A stretch of DNA of 64,000 nt. Source: Limnohabitans sp. 2KL-51 (GTDB taxonomy: Bacteria; Pseudomonadota; Gammaproteobacteria; Burkholderiales; Burkholderiaceae_C). Numbering within the stretch: position 1 is the first letter of the stretch; every line of letters begins with the position of its first letter. The translations under genes were made by a program, and so were the position numbers. Below, piece by piece: positions 1-10,825 of this stretch. The notes under the pieces are model-generated. The model was given only the letters and a program-made list of their open reading frames with translations, did no database searches and was not told where the DNA came from. The DNA lies in NCBI RefSeq assembly GCF_003063645.1, contig NZ_NESJ01000006.1:177675-241674 (forward strand), written 5' to 3'.

Positions 1-1
1 A

Positions 2-949
2 GCCAAAGTCACATCGAGCACCGATGTGGGGTGGGAGCGCCAGACGTTGGAGCGTTTGGCCTTTGCCAATTTGGATGAACAGAAAACCGCCCGCCGCTGG
101 AAGGTGGGCATTCGCTTGGCTTGGTTGGTACTTGTGGCGGTGGTTTTTTGGCAGCTGTTCACTTACAGGTCGACCACCATCAGCCCTAGCTCGCCGCACA
201 CGGCCATGGTGTCCATCGTGGGTGAAATTGGTTCTGGAGCCGAAGCGAGTGCCGAAAACATCATGTCCTCCATGCGCTTGGCTTTGGAAGATTCGGGCTC
301 CAAGGCACTGGTTTTGCTCATCAATTCTCCCGGCGGAAGTCCGGTTCAGGCGGGCCTGATCAACGATGAGATTGTTCGTTTGCGGGCTTTGCACAACAAG
401 CCCATCTATGCTGTGGTGGAAGAGTCCTGCGCGTCAGCTGCTTATTACATTGCGGCTGCGGCAGACCAAATCTATGTGGACAAAGCCAGCATTGTGGGCA
501 GCATTGGTGTGCTGATGGACGGCTTTGGGTTCACTGAGCTCATGAACAAGTTGGGCGTGGAGCGTCGTTTGATGACGGCGGGTGCCAACAAAGGTTTTCT
601 GGACCCGTTCAGCCCACAAACCGAGCAGCAGCGCAAGCATGCCCAGGCAATGCTGGACCAAATCCACTCGCAGTTCATTGAAGTGGTGAAGAAAGGCCGT
701 GGCGATCGCTTGAAAGAAACCCCGGAAATGTTCAGTGGTCTGTTCTGGAGTGGCCAACAGGCGGTGGATCTGGGTTTGGCCGACAGCTTGGGCAGTCTGG
801 ACGGCGTTGCCCGTGAAGTGGTCAAAGCGCCAGATGTGATTGATTACACGCAGCGTGAAAACGTGGCTGAGCGCTTGGTCAAGCGCTTTGGCGCGGCGGT
901 AGGCGAGGGCTCGGTCCGTGCCCTGCGCAACAGCACCGGTTTGCGCTGA
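2..949 (+). CDS. S49 family signal peptide peptidase (SppA-like), 5' end outside window
   Basis: Membrane-anchored serine protease of the S49 (SppA/SohB) family, which cleaves leftover signal peptides within the inner membrane. The reading frame is open to the window edge, and the GTG at 26 has no convincing ribosome binding site, so the gene most likely begins upstream. One transmembrane segment (about 'IRLAWLVLVAVVFW') precedes the protease domain. The 'SPGGSP' oxyanion strand, the serine in 'CASAAYY' and the lysine in 'GANKGFLDPFSP' fit the Ser-Lys dyad of the short 36-kDa type. Length of about 310 residues is normal for the single-domain form. The next gene converges on it from the opposite strand. 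Confidence 0.9.
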   Translation, partial: AKVTSSTDVGWERQTLERLAFANLDEQKTARRWKVGIRLAWLVLVAVVFWQLFTYRSTTISPSSPHTAMVSIVGEIGSGAEASAENIMSSMRLALEDSGSKALVLLINSPGGSPVQAGLINDEIVRLRALHNKPIYAVVEESCASAAYYIAAAADQIYVDKASIVGSIGVLMDGFGFTELMNKLGVERRLMTAGANKGFLDPFSPQTEQQRKHAQAMLDQIHSQFIEVVKKGRGDRLKETPEMFSGLFWSGQQAVDLGLADSLGSLDGVAREVVKAPDVIDYTQRENVAERLVKRFGAAVGEGSVRALRNSTGLR

Positions 950-970
950 GCCGCTAGGCCCACCGGGGCT

Positions 971-1744
971 TTACGGCCCGATGGCGTAAACCGCGGGCGT
1001 GTGTCCATCAGGGCCTTTGAGGCCCTTTTTCCATTGCGCGACGGTGTGGCTCTGAATATGGGCGGAGGGCAGCGTCAAGCCGCTCGATATGGCCAGTCGA
1101 GTGTTGGCGTTCAGGCTCTGTATCAGGCCGTCGAGCATGGCCGCGTTGCGGTAGGGGGTTTCGATCCACAACTGGGTTTGCCCGGTTTTGAGGGCCAGTG
1201 ACTCCAGTTGCTTCAAGCGGGAAGCGCGCTCGGCCGCGTCTTGAGGCAAGTAACCCACAAAGGCGAAGCTCTGGCCATTGAGGCCGCTGGCAGCCAAGGC
1301 CAGCAACAAAGACATCGGACCCACCATAGGCACCACGCCTATGCCCAGATCGTGTGCAGCCCGCACCACCGAACTGCCCGGGTCCGCCACGGCGGGCATG
1401 CCCGCTTCGCTCACCAGTCCCACATCGTGCCCCTGCAAGGCAGCGGCCAGCAGCGGTTTGCCGTCAAAGCCCGATTGGTGGTCGCCTTTTTTGTGGACGT
1501 GACGCGGCAATTCGGTGATGCTTTGTTCGGGCAGGGGGGCGATCAGCGGATGTGTTTGACCCACGCGCTTGAGGAAGGCGCGGGTGCTCTTGGCGTTCTC
1601 GCAGACCCAATGCTGGATGCCTGCGGCGGTGGCCAGTGTGCTGGTGGGCAGCACATCGGTGATGGGGGCTTGCTCGGTGCAGCCGAAGTCCAGTGGCGTG
1701 GGCACTAAAAACAGACGACCTTTGAGTGATTTTGGCGCGTTCAC
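971..1744 (-). CDS. RsmI-family SAM-dependent methyltransferase
   Basis: Tetrapyrrole-methylase-fold protein related to RsmI, the enzyme that 2'-O-methylates C1402 of 16S rRNA. The N-terminal strand 'GRLFLVPTPL', the central 'VGLVSEAGMPAVADPGS' and 'VVPMVGPMSLLLALAASG' are the conserved SAM-pocket motifs of the family. At 257 residues it is slightly shorter than classical RsmI (about 280), and the N-terminus differs, so it may be the paralogue found beside maf in Burkholderiales rather than the true RsmI. It overlaps the end of the upstream yceF gene by four bases, suggesting translational coupling. The substrate cannot be fixed from sequence. Confidence 0.85.
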   Translation of the reverse strand: MNAPKSLKGRLFLVPTPLDFGCTEQAPITDVLPTSTLATAAGIQHWVCENAKSTRAFLKRVGQTHPLIAPLPEQSITELPRHVHKKGDHQSGFDGKPLLAAALQGHDVGLVSEAGMPAVADPGSSVVRAAHDLGIGVVPMVGPMSLLLALAASGLNGQSFAFVGYLPQDAAERASRLKQLESLALKTGQTQLWIETPYRNAAMLDGLIQSLNANTRLAISSGLTLPSAHIQSHTVAQWKKGLKGPDGHTPAVYAIGP

Positions 1745-2352
1745 AGCAGTTTCACTCCGGCTTGGCGCAGCAAACGCGCGGTGCGGATCAGCGGCAACCC
1801 AATCAGTGCGGTCGGGTCGTCGTTGTCGATGGATTCCAGCAACGCAATCCCCAAACCCTCGCTCTTGGCGCTGCCTGCACAGTCGTAGGGTTGTTCAGCT
1901 TGCAAATACGCCTCGATCTCTTCGTCGCTCAGATCGCGAAACACCACGCGGACCTCAGCCAAGGCCACTTCTTCAAAGCCTGCGGCCAAGCAGACCACGG
2001 CCAGCGCGGTTTGAAAGATCACCGTCTGGCCGCGCATCTGGCGCAACTGCGCCACGGCTCGCGCGTGTTCGCCTGGCTTGCCCAGGGGTTTGCCCGCCAA
2101 ATCGGCCACCTGGTCCGAGCCAATCACCACCGCCTCGGGGTGCAAGGCCGCCACGGCCCGGGCTTTGGCCAGGGCCAGCCGCAGGGCCAAGGCCTGAGGC
2201 GCTTCTCCCGGCTGGGGTGTTTCGTCCACATCGGGCGCGCTCACGGTGAATGGGATGCGCAGACGCTCTAGCAGCTCGCGCCGGTAACGCGAGGTCGAGC
2301 CCAGCACCACTGGGCGGACGGGGGGGGCAGAGTTGGTCAAGATCGAGGTCAA
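1741..2352 (-). CDS. yceF: Maf-family nucleotide pyrophosphatase, YceF type
   Basis: Maf/HAM1-fold pyrophosphatase that hydrolyses non-canonical nucleotides. The signature 'VVLGSTSRYRRELL' starts the fold and 'VVIGSDQVADLAGKPLGKP' carries the catalytic aspartate. The 'SDQV' form, rather than 'ADTTV', matches the YceF (7-methyl-GTP) subgroup; this is family knowledge and not proof. No ATG is available. A TTG at 2352 has 'CAGGG' eight bases upstream and gives 203 residues; another TTG at 2340 is possible. It is divergent from yceD, as in E. coli. Confidence 0.85.
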   Translation of the reverse strand: MTSILTNSAPPVRPVVLGSTSRYRRELLERLRIPFTVSAPDVDETPQPGEAPQALALRLALAKARAVAALHPEAVVIGSDQVADLAGKPLGKPGEHARAVAQLRQMRGQTVIFQTALAVVCLAAGFEEVALAEVRVVFRDLSDEEIEAYLQAEQPYDCAGSAKSEGLGIALLESIDNDDPTALIGLPLIRTARLLRQAGVKLL

Positions 2353-2402
2353 AGCGCTGGCCCTGATGAAATTCAGATGGGTGATTCTCTTACACTGCAG
2401 CC

Positions 2403-2951
2403 ATGGAAAAAAAATTGGACCCTCAACACCTTGACGTGGTGACTTTTGCCCGCGACACACTCAGCCTGAATGGGCAGGGCGTGCTGGCCGATTGGCCGCG
2501 ATTGGCGCAGGAATTGTTCGGCAGTGACATGCCTTCGGGGCCGGTGGCTTGGCAATTGCAAGGTCGATCGGTCCCGCAATCGGGCGGCGCTGACCAGATT
2601 TGGCTGGATTTGAACGCGCTGGTGAGTTTGCCCCTGCAATGCCAACGCTGCCTGACGCCGGTGCTGGAGACGGTGCAGGCCGAACGGAGTTTCCGTTTTG
2701 TCGCCGATGAAGCCACAGCGATGGCGCTGGATGATGAGGCTGAAGAAGACATTTTGGTGATCAGCCGCGATTTTGACGCTCTGGCATTGATCGAAGATGA
2801 GTTAATTTTGTCCTTGCCCTTGGTGCCTTTGCACGAGGAGTGCCCCGAAGAGATGCCAATGTCTGTTGCAGACCCTGAATTTGAAGATGCAGCGCGGCGA
2901 CCCAACCCCTTTGGGATTCTTGTGGGTCTTAAAACAGATAAGTTGACTTAA
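2403..2951 (+). CDS. yceD: YceD family protein (DUF177)
   Basis: DUF177 protein of 182 residues, encoded directly before rpmF, the arrangement seen in most proteobacteria. YceD is linked to 23S rRNA accumulation or large-subunit maturation in plants and bacteria; its biochemical role is unsettled. The two-cysteine motif 'LPLQCQRCLTP' near residue 80, the acidic stretch 'DDEAEEDILVI' and the C-terminal 'RRPNPFGILVGLK' are the recognisable family landmarks. It probably shares a transcript with rpmF, although a promoter-like -10 box lies between them. Confidence 0.9.
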   Translation: MEKKLDPQHLDVVTFARDTLSLNGQGVLADWPRLAQELFGSDMPSGPVAWQLQGRSVPQSGGADQIWLDLNALVSLPLQCQRCLTPVLETVQAERSFRFVADEATAMALDDEAEEDILVISRDFDALALIEDELILSLPLVPLHEECPEEMPMSVADPEFEDAARRPNPFGILVGLKTDKLT

Positions 2952-2991
2952 AGAGGCCAAAAGTCTGTATCCAAACGGGTTCTGCTTAGGA

Positions 2992-2997
2992 TATAAT
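2992..2997 (+). promoter_or_regulatory. Possible -10 box for rpmF
   Basis: A perfect TATAAT lies 95 bases upstream of the rpmF start, after the end of yceD. No good -35 hexamer is found at 16-18 bases, so this is a weak call supported only by the -10 match and its position. Confidence 0.35.
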
Positions 2998-3091
2998 CGA
3001 TGGCTAAGCCCAGTTATTCCGGGCGACACTCTCATCAACCAGAAGCTGCGTTTTCATTGGCGCGGCCTCCACAAGCTTCCAAGGAGCCATC

Positions 3092-3274
3092 ATGGCCGTT
3101 CAGCAAAACAAAAAATCGCCCTCCAAGCGCGGAATGCACCGCTCGCACAATGCCCTGAATGTGCCAGGTATTGCGGTTGAACCCACAACAGGCGAAACAC
3201 ATCTGCGTCACCACATCAGCCCCAACGGTTTTTACCGTGGCCGCCAAGTGTTGAAGAACAAGTCCGAAGCCTGA
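3092..3274 (+). CDS. rpmF: 50S ribosomal protein L32
   Basis: Small basic ribosomal protein of 60 residues. The start '[20 protein letters not shown]' is the conserved L32 N-terminus. The family's zinc-binding cysteines are absent, as in many proteobacterial L32 proteins. The start has a good ribosome binding site ('AAGGAG', six bases upstream). The gene lies between yceD and plsX, and an intrinsic terminator follows the stop codon. Confidence 0.97.
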   Translation: MAVQQNKKSPSKRGMHRSHNALNVPGIAVEPTTGETHLRHHISPNGFYRGRQVLKNKSEA

Positions 3275-3301
3275 TCGGCTTCAGCCCTCAAGCCTCAAGA
3301 G

Positions 3302-3344
3302 GCCCGGCGCTACTTTTTTTGAGTAGCCTCGGGCTTTTGTTTTT
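3302..3344 (+). terminator. Intrinsic terminator after rpmF
   Basis: Inverted repeat GCCCG..GCTAC / GTAGC..CGGGC with a two-base internal mismatch, followed by TTTTGTTTTT. It separates yceD-rpmF from plsX, so plsX-fab expression must rely on read-through or its own promoter. Confidence 0.75.
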
Positions 3345-3388
3345 GTGGCTTTTGCTTTGTATTGCCCGGTTTTCAGCCCAAGGATTCA

Positions 3389-4453
3389 ATGACCTCGCCC
3401 ACCCCGATCACTCTGGCTGTCGATTGTATGGGCGGCGACCACGGCCCACGCGTCACGCTGGCGGCCTGCCGACGTTTTCTGTCTACGCACTCGGATGCGC
3501 GCCTCTTGTTGGTGGGTCGAGCAGAGGAACTCGCTGGTTTTGCCGATCCCCGAGCCGAGGTAATAGGGGCCACCGAAGTGGTGGAGTCGGACGACTCGCT
3601 CGAAGTGGCTTTGCGTAAGAAAAAAGATTCCTCCATGCGTGTGGCCATTGAGCAGGTGCGCGATGGCAAGGCCGCCGCCGCTGTCTCTGCGGGCAACACG
3701 GGTGCCTTGATGGCCATTGCCCGTTATGTACTCAAGACCATGGACGGGATTGACCGTCCTGCCATTGCGGGCCAGATGCCCAACTTCAAGGGCGGCGGAA
3801 CCACCATGCTCGATTTGGGCGCTAATGTGGACTGCACGCCCGAGCATTTGCTCCAATTTGCCGTCATGGGTTCAGCCTTGGTCTCTGTGCTGCAAAACAA
3901 GGACCAACCTTCGGTTGGTTTGCTCAACATTGGCGAAGAAGCCATCAAAGGCAATGAAATCATCAAAAAAACAGGCGAATTGCTGCGTTCTGCAGGCAAC
4001 TCTGGAGATTTGAATTTTCATGGCAATGTGGAAGGCAATGACATTTTCAAGGGCACTGTGGACATTGTGGTTTGCGATGGCTTTGTCGGCAACGTGGCAC
4101 TGAAGGCGAGTGAAGGCTTGGCCACCATGATTGGCGGCTTTTTGAAAAATGAGTTTTCTCGCAACATCTTCACCAAAATAGTTGCAATTTTGGCTTATCC
4201 AGTTCTATCTGCATTTAAAAATCGCGTCGACCACCGCCGATACAACGGCGCAGCATTGCTGGGTTTGCGCGGGCTGGTTTTTAAGAGCCACGGATCGGCA
4301 GACGAGATCGCTTTCGAGACGGCCTTGAACCGGGCTTATGATGCAGGCCGAAACCAATTGCTGGACCGCGTTCGTGAACGCATCGCGCATGCGGCCCCTT
4401 TGTTGATGGGAGCGCACGCCGAGCGGGCAGAACCAGCGGTCACCACACCATGA
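3389..4453 (+). CDS. plsX: Phosphate acyltransferase PlsX
   Basis: PlsX makes acyl-phosphate from acyl-ACP, the first step of the PlsX/PlsY route to phosphatidic acid, and works at the inner face of the membrane. The N-terminal '[12 protein letters not shown]' and the internal '[15 protein letters not shown]' and '[15 protein letters not shown]' are hallmark motifs. The ATG at 3389 has 'AAGGA' just upstream and starts the conserved domain, so it is preferred over a TTG 27 bases earlier. The 354 residues are typical. Its stop overlaps the fabH start (ATGA), indicating coupled translation. Confidence 0.96.
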   Translation: MTSPTPITLAVDCMGGDHGPRVTLAACRRFLSTHSDARLLLVGRAEELAGFADPRAEVIGATEVVESDDSLEVALRKKKDSSMRVAIEQVRDGKAAAAVSAGNTGALMAIARYVLKTMDGIDRPAIAGQMPNFKGGGTTMLDLGANVDCTPEHLLQFAVMGSALVSVLQNKDQPSVGLLNIGEEAIKGNEIIKKTGELLRSAGNSGDLNFHGNVEGNDIFKGTVDIVVCDGFVGNVALKASEGLATMIGGFLKNEFSRNIFTKIVAILAYPVLSAFKNRVDHRRYNGAALLGLRGLVFKSHGSADEIAFETALNRAYDAGRNQLLDRVRERIAHAAPLLMGAHAERAEPAVTTP

Positions 4454-5427
4454 GAATTTATTCCCGCATTTTGGGCACCGGCAGCTACCTGCCGGAAAAA
4501 CGCCTGACCAACGCAGACCTGGCGGCCGAACTGGCACAGCAGGGCGTTGAGACTTCTGACGACTGGATAGTCGAGCGCACAGGCATCCGTGCACGGCACT
4601 TTGCGGCCGACGAACAAGGCTGCAGCGATCTGGCCACTGAAGCCGCCCGCCAGGCACTCAGCGCGGCAGGCGTGGCTGCGCAAGACATTGACCTGATCAT
4701 TGTGGCCACATCGACCCCCGAAATGGTGTTCCCGTCGGTGGCGACCATGGTTCAGCACAAACTGGGCGCAGCAGGTTGCCCCGCATTTGACGTCCAAGCC
4801 GTGTGCAGCGGCTTTGTTTATGCATTGACCGTTGCCGATTCGATGATCCAATCCGGTTCCGCCAAGCGGGCTTTGGTCATTGGCGCAGAAATTTTTAGCC
4901 GCATCCTCGACTTTAAAGACAGAACCACTTGTGTGTTGTTCGGCGACGGTGCAGGCGCGGTCGTGCTTGAAGCGTCTGAACAGCCCGGTATTTTGGCCAC
5001 CGATTTGCATGCTGATGGCAAGTACAAAGACATTTTGTGCGTACCGGGGCACGTCAACCGGGGCGGCATTCTGGGCGATCCCGTGCTCAAGATGGACGGT
5101 CAGGCCGTGTTCAAACTCGCGGTTGGCGTGCTGGATGAAACCGCTCGCGCCAGCTTGGCCAAGGCCAACTTGACAGAAGCCGACATCGACTGGCTGATCC
5201 CGCACCAGGCCAACATCCGCATCATGCAAAGCACTGCGCGCAAGCTCAAGCTGGGCGCTGACAAGGTGGTGGTGACGGTGGATCAGCATGGCAACACCTC
5301 GGCCGCCTCGATTCCGCTGGCGCTGGACACTGCTGTTCGCGACGGGCGCATCCAGCGAGGCCAGACCCTCATGCTCGAAGGCGTGGGCGGTGGCTTCACT
5401 TGGGGCTCAGTCCTCTTGCGTTACTGA
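4450..5427 (+). CDS. fabH: 3-oxoacyl-ACP synthase III (KAS III)
   Basis: FabH condenses acetyl-CoA with malonyl-ACP to start type II fatty-acid synthesis in the cytoplasm. The catalytic triad is visible: Cys in '[12 protein letters not shown]', His in '[10 protein letters not shown]' and Asn in '[13 protein letters not shown]'. The C-terminal '[14 protein letters not shown]' is also diagnostic. The 325 residues match the usual length. It overlaps plsX by four bases and is followed by fabD after a gap of about 90 bases. Confidence 0.97.
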   Translation: MRIYSRILGTGSYLPEKRLTNADLAAELAQQGVETSDDWIVERTGIRARHFAADEQGCSDLATEAARQALSAAGVAAQDIDLIIVATSTPEMVFPSVATMVQHKLGAAGCPAFDVQAVCSGFVYALTVADSMIQSGSAKRALVIGAEIFSRILDFKDRTTCVLFGDGAGAVVLEASEQPGILATDLHADGKYKDILCVPGHVNRGGILGDPVLKMDGQAVFKLAVGVLDETARASLAKANLTEADIDWLIPHQANIRIMQSTARKLKLGADKVVVTVDQHGNTSAASIPLALDTAVRDGRIQRGQTLMLEGVGGGFTWGSVLLRY

Positions 5428-5518
5428 TTCGCTGTTGATTTGACAGACCCGAGTCAGTGATGCACGGCACGCCCCATTTCACTTTCTCGGATTCTTTACA
5501 GATACCCAAAATTTGCAC

Positions 5519-6465
5519 ATGACCTCATTTGCGTTTGTTTTTCCCGGTCAGGGCTCCCAATCGGTGGGCATGTTGGACGCCTGGGGTGACCACCCTGTGG
5601 TGCTCGAAACCCTCAAAGAAGCCTCTGATGCCTTGGGCGAAGACATTGCCCAGTTGATCCGCGAAGGCCCCAAAGAAGCATTGGCCATGACCACCAACAC
5701 CCAACCGGTGATGCTGGTGTCAGCGGTGGTGGCTTACCGCGCTTGGTTGGCAGAAGGCGGTGCCAAGCCATCGGTGGTGGCTGGCCACTCATTGGGCGAG
5801 TACAGCGCCCTGGTGGCTTCGGGTGTGTTGACACTGGCCCAAGCTGCGCCCTTGGTCCGCCTGCGCGCCGCTGCCATGCAAGAAGCTGTGCCCGTGGGCG
5901 TTGGGGCCATGGCCGCCATTTTGGGTTTGGCTTCGGACAAAGTCATCGCCGGCTGCCAGGAGGCGCAAGCCACTTTCCCGGCAGGCAGCGCCGAAGTGGT
6001 GCAAGCTGCGAACTTCAACGACGCAGCGCAAACCGTGATCGCCGGCAGCAAAGCCGCAGTGGACAAAGCCTGCGAAGTACTCAAAGGCATGGGCGCCAAG
6101 CGCGCGCTGATCTTGCCCGTGTCAGCCCCATTTCACTCGACTTTGATGAAGCCCGCCGCTGAAAAGCTACGCGAAAAACTGGCCATGCTGGCCTTGGGTG
6201 TGCCTCAGATCCCGGTGCTCAACAACATCGATGTGGCCATCGAAACTGAAGCTGACCGCATCCGCGATGCGCTGTACCGCCAGGCCTTTGGTCCGGTGCG
6301 CTGGGTCGAGTGCGTGCAGGCCATTAAGGCCCGTGGCGTGAATACCGTGGTCGAGTGCGGTCCTGGCAAAGTGCTTGCGGGCATGACCAAGCGAATTGAC
6401 GCCGAACTGAATGGCGCGGCTCTGTACGACCCCACCACTCTGGCTGAAGTGAAAGGAATCCTGGC

Positions 6466-6469
<4 letters not shown>
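5519..6469 (+). CDS. fabD: Malonyl-CoA:ACP transacylase
   Basis: FabD transfers malonyl groups from CoA to acyl carrier protein, supplying the extender unit for fatty-acid elongation. It has the nucleophile elbow 'GHSLGEY', the N-terminal 'FPGQGSQSVGM' and the catalytic histidine in 'SAPFHSTLM'. The ATG at 5519 begins exactly at the conserved strand; a TTG two codons earlier is less likely. At 316 residues it is full length. The stop codon overlaps the fabG start (ATGA). Confidence 0.97.
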
Positions 6470-7508
<1,039 letters not shown>

Positions 7509-7514
7509 TCGACG

Positions 7515-8759
7515 ATGTCCCGGCGCCGCGTTGTAGTCACGGGTTTGGGATGCGTCAGCCCCGTGGGCAACACGGTGTCTGAGGCGTGGTCCAACCTGCT
7601 TGCCGGCCAGTCCGGCATTGGTCCCATCACCCGATTTGACGCTTCGGCGATGTCTTGTCGGATTGTGGGAGAAGTCAAGAATTTTGACCTCGAGTCCTAC
7701 ATCAGCGCCAAGGAGGCGCGGACGATGGACCGATTCATACATTACGGCATTGCTGCAGCGGCTCAGGCAATTCAAGACGCCGGTTTGCCATCAGGCGACG
7801 CGCTGGGTGAAGAAGAGGCTTGTCGCACCGGTGTTGTGATTGGTTCAGGCATTGGCGGCTTGCCGCTGATCGAAGACACCCACATCGAGTACACGGCACG
7901 CGGTGCGCGCCGCATCTCCCCATTTTTTGTACCTGCCTCGATCATCAACATGATTTCGGGCCATGTGTCGATGCGCCATGGCTTTAAGGGCCCCAACCTG
8001 GCTGTAGTGACCGCGTGCACCACAGGCTTGCACAGCATTGGCGAAGCCGGCCGCTTGATCGAATACGGCGATGCCGACGTGATGATCGCAGGGGGTTCTG
8101 AAGGCACCGTTTCGCCGTTGGGTGTGGGTGGCTTTGCCGCCATGCGCGCCTTGTCGACCCGCAACGACGATCCCACAGCAGCCTCCCGTCCTTGGGACAA
8201 AGACCGCGATGGTTTTGTGCTGGGTGAAGGCGCAGGTGTCATGGTGCTTGAAGAGTACGAACACGCCAAGGCCCGTGGCGCCAAAATCTATGCCGAGCTG
8301 TCGGGCTATGGCATGAGTGCTGACGCCGGTCACATGACCGCGCCCAGCATGGACGGCCCCCGCCGCGCCATGATCAACGCCATGCGCAATGCAGGCATCA
8401 ATGCCGACCAGATCGATTACCTGAACGCACACGGCACCTCCACGCCGCTAGGTGACATCAACGAAACCAATGCCATTAAGGCGGCTTTGGGCGACCATGC
8501 GTACAAAACCGTGGTCAGCTCCACCAAGTCCATGACCGGTCACCTGTTGGGTGGTGCGGGCGGCATTGAGAGCGTGTTCACCGTGCTGGCGCTGCACCAT
8601 CAAAAAGTGCCGCCGACCATCAACCTGGTCAACCCCGACCCGGAGTGCGATCTGGACTACTGTGCCAACACCGCACGCGACCTCAAAATTGATGTGGCTT
8701 TGAAGAACAATTTCGGTTTTGGCGGCACCAACGGCTCTTTGGTTTTCAAACGCCTCTGA
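7515..8759 (+). CDS. fabF: 3-oxoacyl-ACP synthase II (KAS II)
   Basis: FabF is the main elongating condensing enzyme and is important for temperature control of unsaturated fatty acids. The Cys-His-His triad is present: '[13 protein letters not shown]', '[11 protein letters not shown]' and '[10 protein letters not shown]'. The C-terminal '[16 protein letters not shown]' is characteristic. The 414 residues are normal. It closes the plsX-fabHDG-acpP-fabF cluster. In many Burkholderiales rpoE follows; here a small membrane protein gene follows instead. Confidence 0.97.
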   Translation: MSRRRVVVTGLGCVSPVGNTVSEAWSNLLAGQSGIGPITRFDASAMSCRIVGEVKNFDLESYISAKEARTMDRFIHYGIAAAAQAIQDAGLPSGDALGEEEACRTGVVIGSGIGGLPLIEDTHIEYTARGARRISPFFVPASIINMISGHVSMRHGFKGPNLAVVTACTTGLHSIGEAGRLIEYGDADVMIAGGSEGTVSPLGVGGFAAMRALSTRNDDPTAASRPWDKDRDGFVLGEGAGVMVLEEYEHAKARGAKIYAELSGYGMSADAGHMTAPSMDGPRRAMINAMRNAGINADQIDYLNAHGTSTPLGDINETNAIKAALGDHAYKTVVSSTKSMTGHLLGGAGGIESVFTVLALHHQKVPPTINLVNPDPECDLDYCANTARDLKIDVALKNNFGFGGTNGSLVFKRL

Positions 8760-8784
8760 CAGCCCATCAGGCAAGGTTCAAGCC

Positions 8785-9279
8785 ATGTACAACGCCCCGC
8801 CTGTGGTTTACCCGGTGGGGCGTTTTGCTTTAGGCCGCATTTTGCTGGTGGCCGTCTGCGGGCTTTCGGCTGTGGGCATGGTCAGCTGGCAAATGCAAAC
8901 GCTGGTCTCAGGCCCCAAGTTGTGGGCCGGTTGGTTGATGTGGGCCACATGCGCTGTGTCCGCTACGCTTTGGGCTCCCAGGCAAGCACTGACCCATGGG
9001 CGTTTGGGCTGGAGCGGCGATATCTGGTTTTGGCAAGCCGATGCAGACACGGTTGACTCAACCCAGCCCGTAGCCGTCTCGGTGGGCCTGGACACCGGCC
9101 AAGGCCTGTTGTTGTGGGTCCAGCCACTGGACGAGCGGGGCCGTGCTCAGGGTCGACGGGCCAGCGCCTGGTTACAGGCGGGCGCGATGCCCTCAAAGTG
9201 GCACGGATTTAGATGCGCTGTATATTCGCGCCCGAAGACGGTGGCGTTGTCAGATGGGAGATCGCAAGAGGGTGTTTGA
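8785..9279 (+). CDS. Small membrane protein, resembles YgfX/CptA architecture
   Basis: Unassigned protein of 164 residues. Two hydrophobic segments (about residues 15-33 and 48-65) are followed by a soluble tail with 'GRLGWSGDIWFW' and, later, 'ASAWLQAGAMPSKW'. This order (two membrane helices, a 'GRLxWxGxxW' strand pair, then 'WLxxxxMxxxxW') resembles E. coli YgfX/CptA, an inner-membrane protein reported to affect FtsZ and MreB; the similarity was judged by eye and is weak. It lies 25 bases after fabF and just before the degQ-type protease gene, where sigma-E and anti-sigma genes are often found. Confidence 0.6.
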   Translation: MYNAPPVVYPVGRFALGRILLVAVCGLSAVGMVSWQMQTLVSGPKLWAGWLMWATCAVSATLWAPRQALTHGRLGWSGDIWFWQADADTVDSTQPVAVSVGLDTGQGLLLWVQPLDERGRAQGRRASAWLQAGAMPSKWHGFRCAVYSRPKTVALSDGRSQEGV

Positions 9280-9358
9280 GGTGGCTTGAAATGGCCGCTT
9301 TCACCCGCATGTGTCATAGCGCTTAAATCCGGTTTAGACCGACACAAGGAGGCTTTTT

Positions 9359-10825
9359 GTGCTGAACAACAAATGGACGAGGACGGCCGCATCGGCCTAC
9401 ATGGTCACTGCACTGCTGACAGGATGGGCCATGGTGTCCACATCTGCAGCCTTGGCGCAAGCCCCGGCTGCTGTGGTGCGTGGCTTGCCCGACTTCACTG
9501 ATTTGGTGGAGCAGGTTGGGCCCTCGGTGGTGAACATCCGAACCCTTGAAAAAGTGCGCCCCAGCACGCCCGGCGCTGGCGGGCAGGACGAAGAGATGCA
9601 GGAGCTGTTTCGCCGCTTTTTTGGGGTTCCCATGCCCAACGCACCACGCCAGAGTCCTCGGCAAAACCGGCCCGAGCAAGAAGCCCAACCCCGGGGCGTG
9701 GGTTCAGGTTTCATCCTGAGCGCTGATGGTTACATCATGACCAACGCGCACGTGGTCGAAGGGGCTGATGAGGTGATGGTGACCTTGACCGACAAACGCG
9801 AATTCAAGGCGCGCATTGTGGGTGCCGACAAGCGCACCGATGTGGCGGTTGTGAAAATCCAGGCCACGGGTCTGCCCGCAGTCAAGGTGGGCGATGTCAG
9901 CCGCCTGCGTGTGGGCGAGTGGGTTATGGCCATCGGTTCGCCCTTTGGTCTAGAGAACACCGTGACGGCAGGTATTGTCAGCGCCAAGCAGCGCGATACC
10001 GGTGACTACTTGCCCTTCATTCAGACCGATGTGGCGATCAACCCCGGCAACTCTGGCGGCCCGTTGATCAATATGCGTGGTGAAGTGGTGGGCATCAACA
10101 GCCAGATCTACTCCCGCTCGGGGGGCTTCATGGGCATTTCTTTTGCCATTCCCATGGACGAGGCCATGCGGGTCAGTGAGCAGCTGAGGTCCTCGGGCCG
10201 GGTCAGCCGCGGCCGCATTGGGGTTCAAATTGCGCCAGTGACCAAAGAGGTGGCCGAGTCCATTGGTTTGGGCAAAGCGCAAGGCGTGCTGGTGCGCGGC
10301 GTGGAAGAAGGTTCTCCTGCCGAAAAAGCCGGCATCGAGGCGGGTGACATCATCACCCGTTTTGATGGCAAGCCGATTGAAAAACCCGCTGATTTGCCCC
10401 GCGCGGTGGGCAACACGAAACCCGGCAGCCAAGTGGCGCTGACGGTGTTCCGCCGAGGCGCAACCCAGGACCTGAAGGTTACTGTGGCCGAAATCGAGCC
10501 AGAAAAAGTGGCTACGGCTGCACCCGAGAAAAAAGCCCCGCCCGTCAAGATCGCCCACTTGGGTCTGAGCTTGAGTGACTTGAGCGAGGCCCAAAAGAAA
10601 GAAGCGCGTGTTCGTTCAGGTGTACGGGTCGACGCCGCAGTGGAAGCCGCAGCACGGGCCGGCATTCGCGAGGGCGACTTGATCCTGGCCGTGGCCAACA
10701 CCGACGTCAGCTCGGTTCAGGTGTTTGAATCGCTGATGGCGCGCATCGACAAGACCAGGCCAGTCAGCGTACTGATCCGTCGGGGTGATGGGGCGCAGTA
10801 CGTGCTGATTCGACCTGCCCCTTGA
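9359..10825 (+). CDS. Periplasmic DegQ/MucD-type serine protease
   Basis: HtrA-family protease and chaperone of the periplasm. A signal peptide with cleavage near 'AALA-QA' (about residue 33) leads into a trypsin-like domain with His in 'TNAHVV', Asp in 'DVAVVK' and Ser in 'GNSGGP'. Two PDZ domains follow ('GVEEGSPAEKAGIEAGD' and 'AAARAGIREGDLIL'). The GTG start at 9359 is supported by a strong 'AAGGAGG' six bases upstream. The 488 residues are typical. The position before lepA matches mucD of Burkholderiales, but the usual rpoE-rseA-rseB genes upstream are missing. Confidence 0.93.
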   Translation: MLNNKWTRTAASAYMVTALLTGWAMVSTSAALAQAPAAVVRGLPDFTDLVEQVGPSVVNIRTLEKVRPSTPGAGGQDEEMQELFRRFFGVPMPNAPRQSPRQNRPEQEAQPRGVGSGFILSADGYIMTNAHVVEGADEVMVTLTDKREFKARIVGADKRTDVAVVKIQATGLPAVKVGDVSRLRVGEWVMAIGSPFGLENTVTAGIVSAKQRDTGDYLPFIQTDVAINPGNSGGPLINMRGEVVGINSQIYSRSGGFMGISFAIPMDEAMRVSEQLRSSGRVSRGRIGVQIAPVTKEVAESIGLGKAQGVLVRGVEEGSPAEKAGIEAGDIITRFDGKPIEKPADLPRAVGNTKPGSQVALTVFRRGATQDLKVTVAEIEPEKVATAAPEKKAPPVKIAHLGLSLSDLSEAQKKEARVRSGVRVDAAVEAAARAGIREGDLILAVANTDVSSVQVFESLMARIDKTRPVSVLIRRGDGAQYVLIRPAP

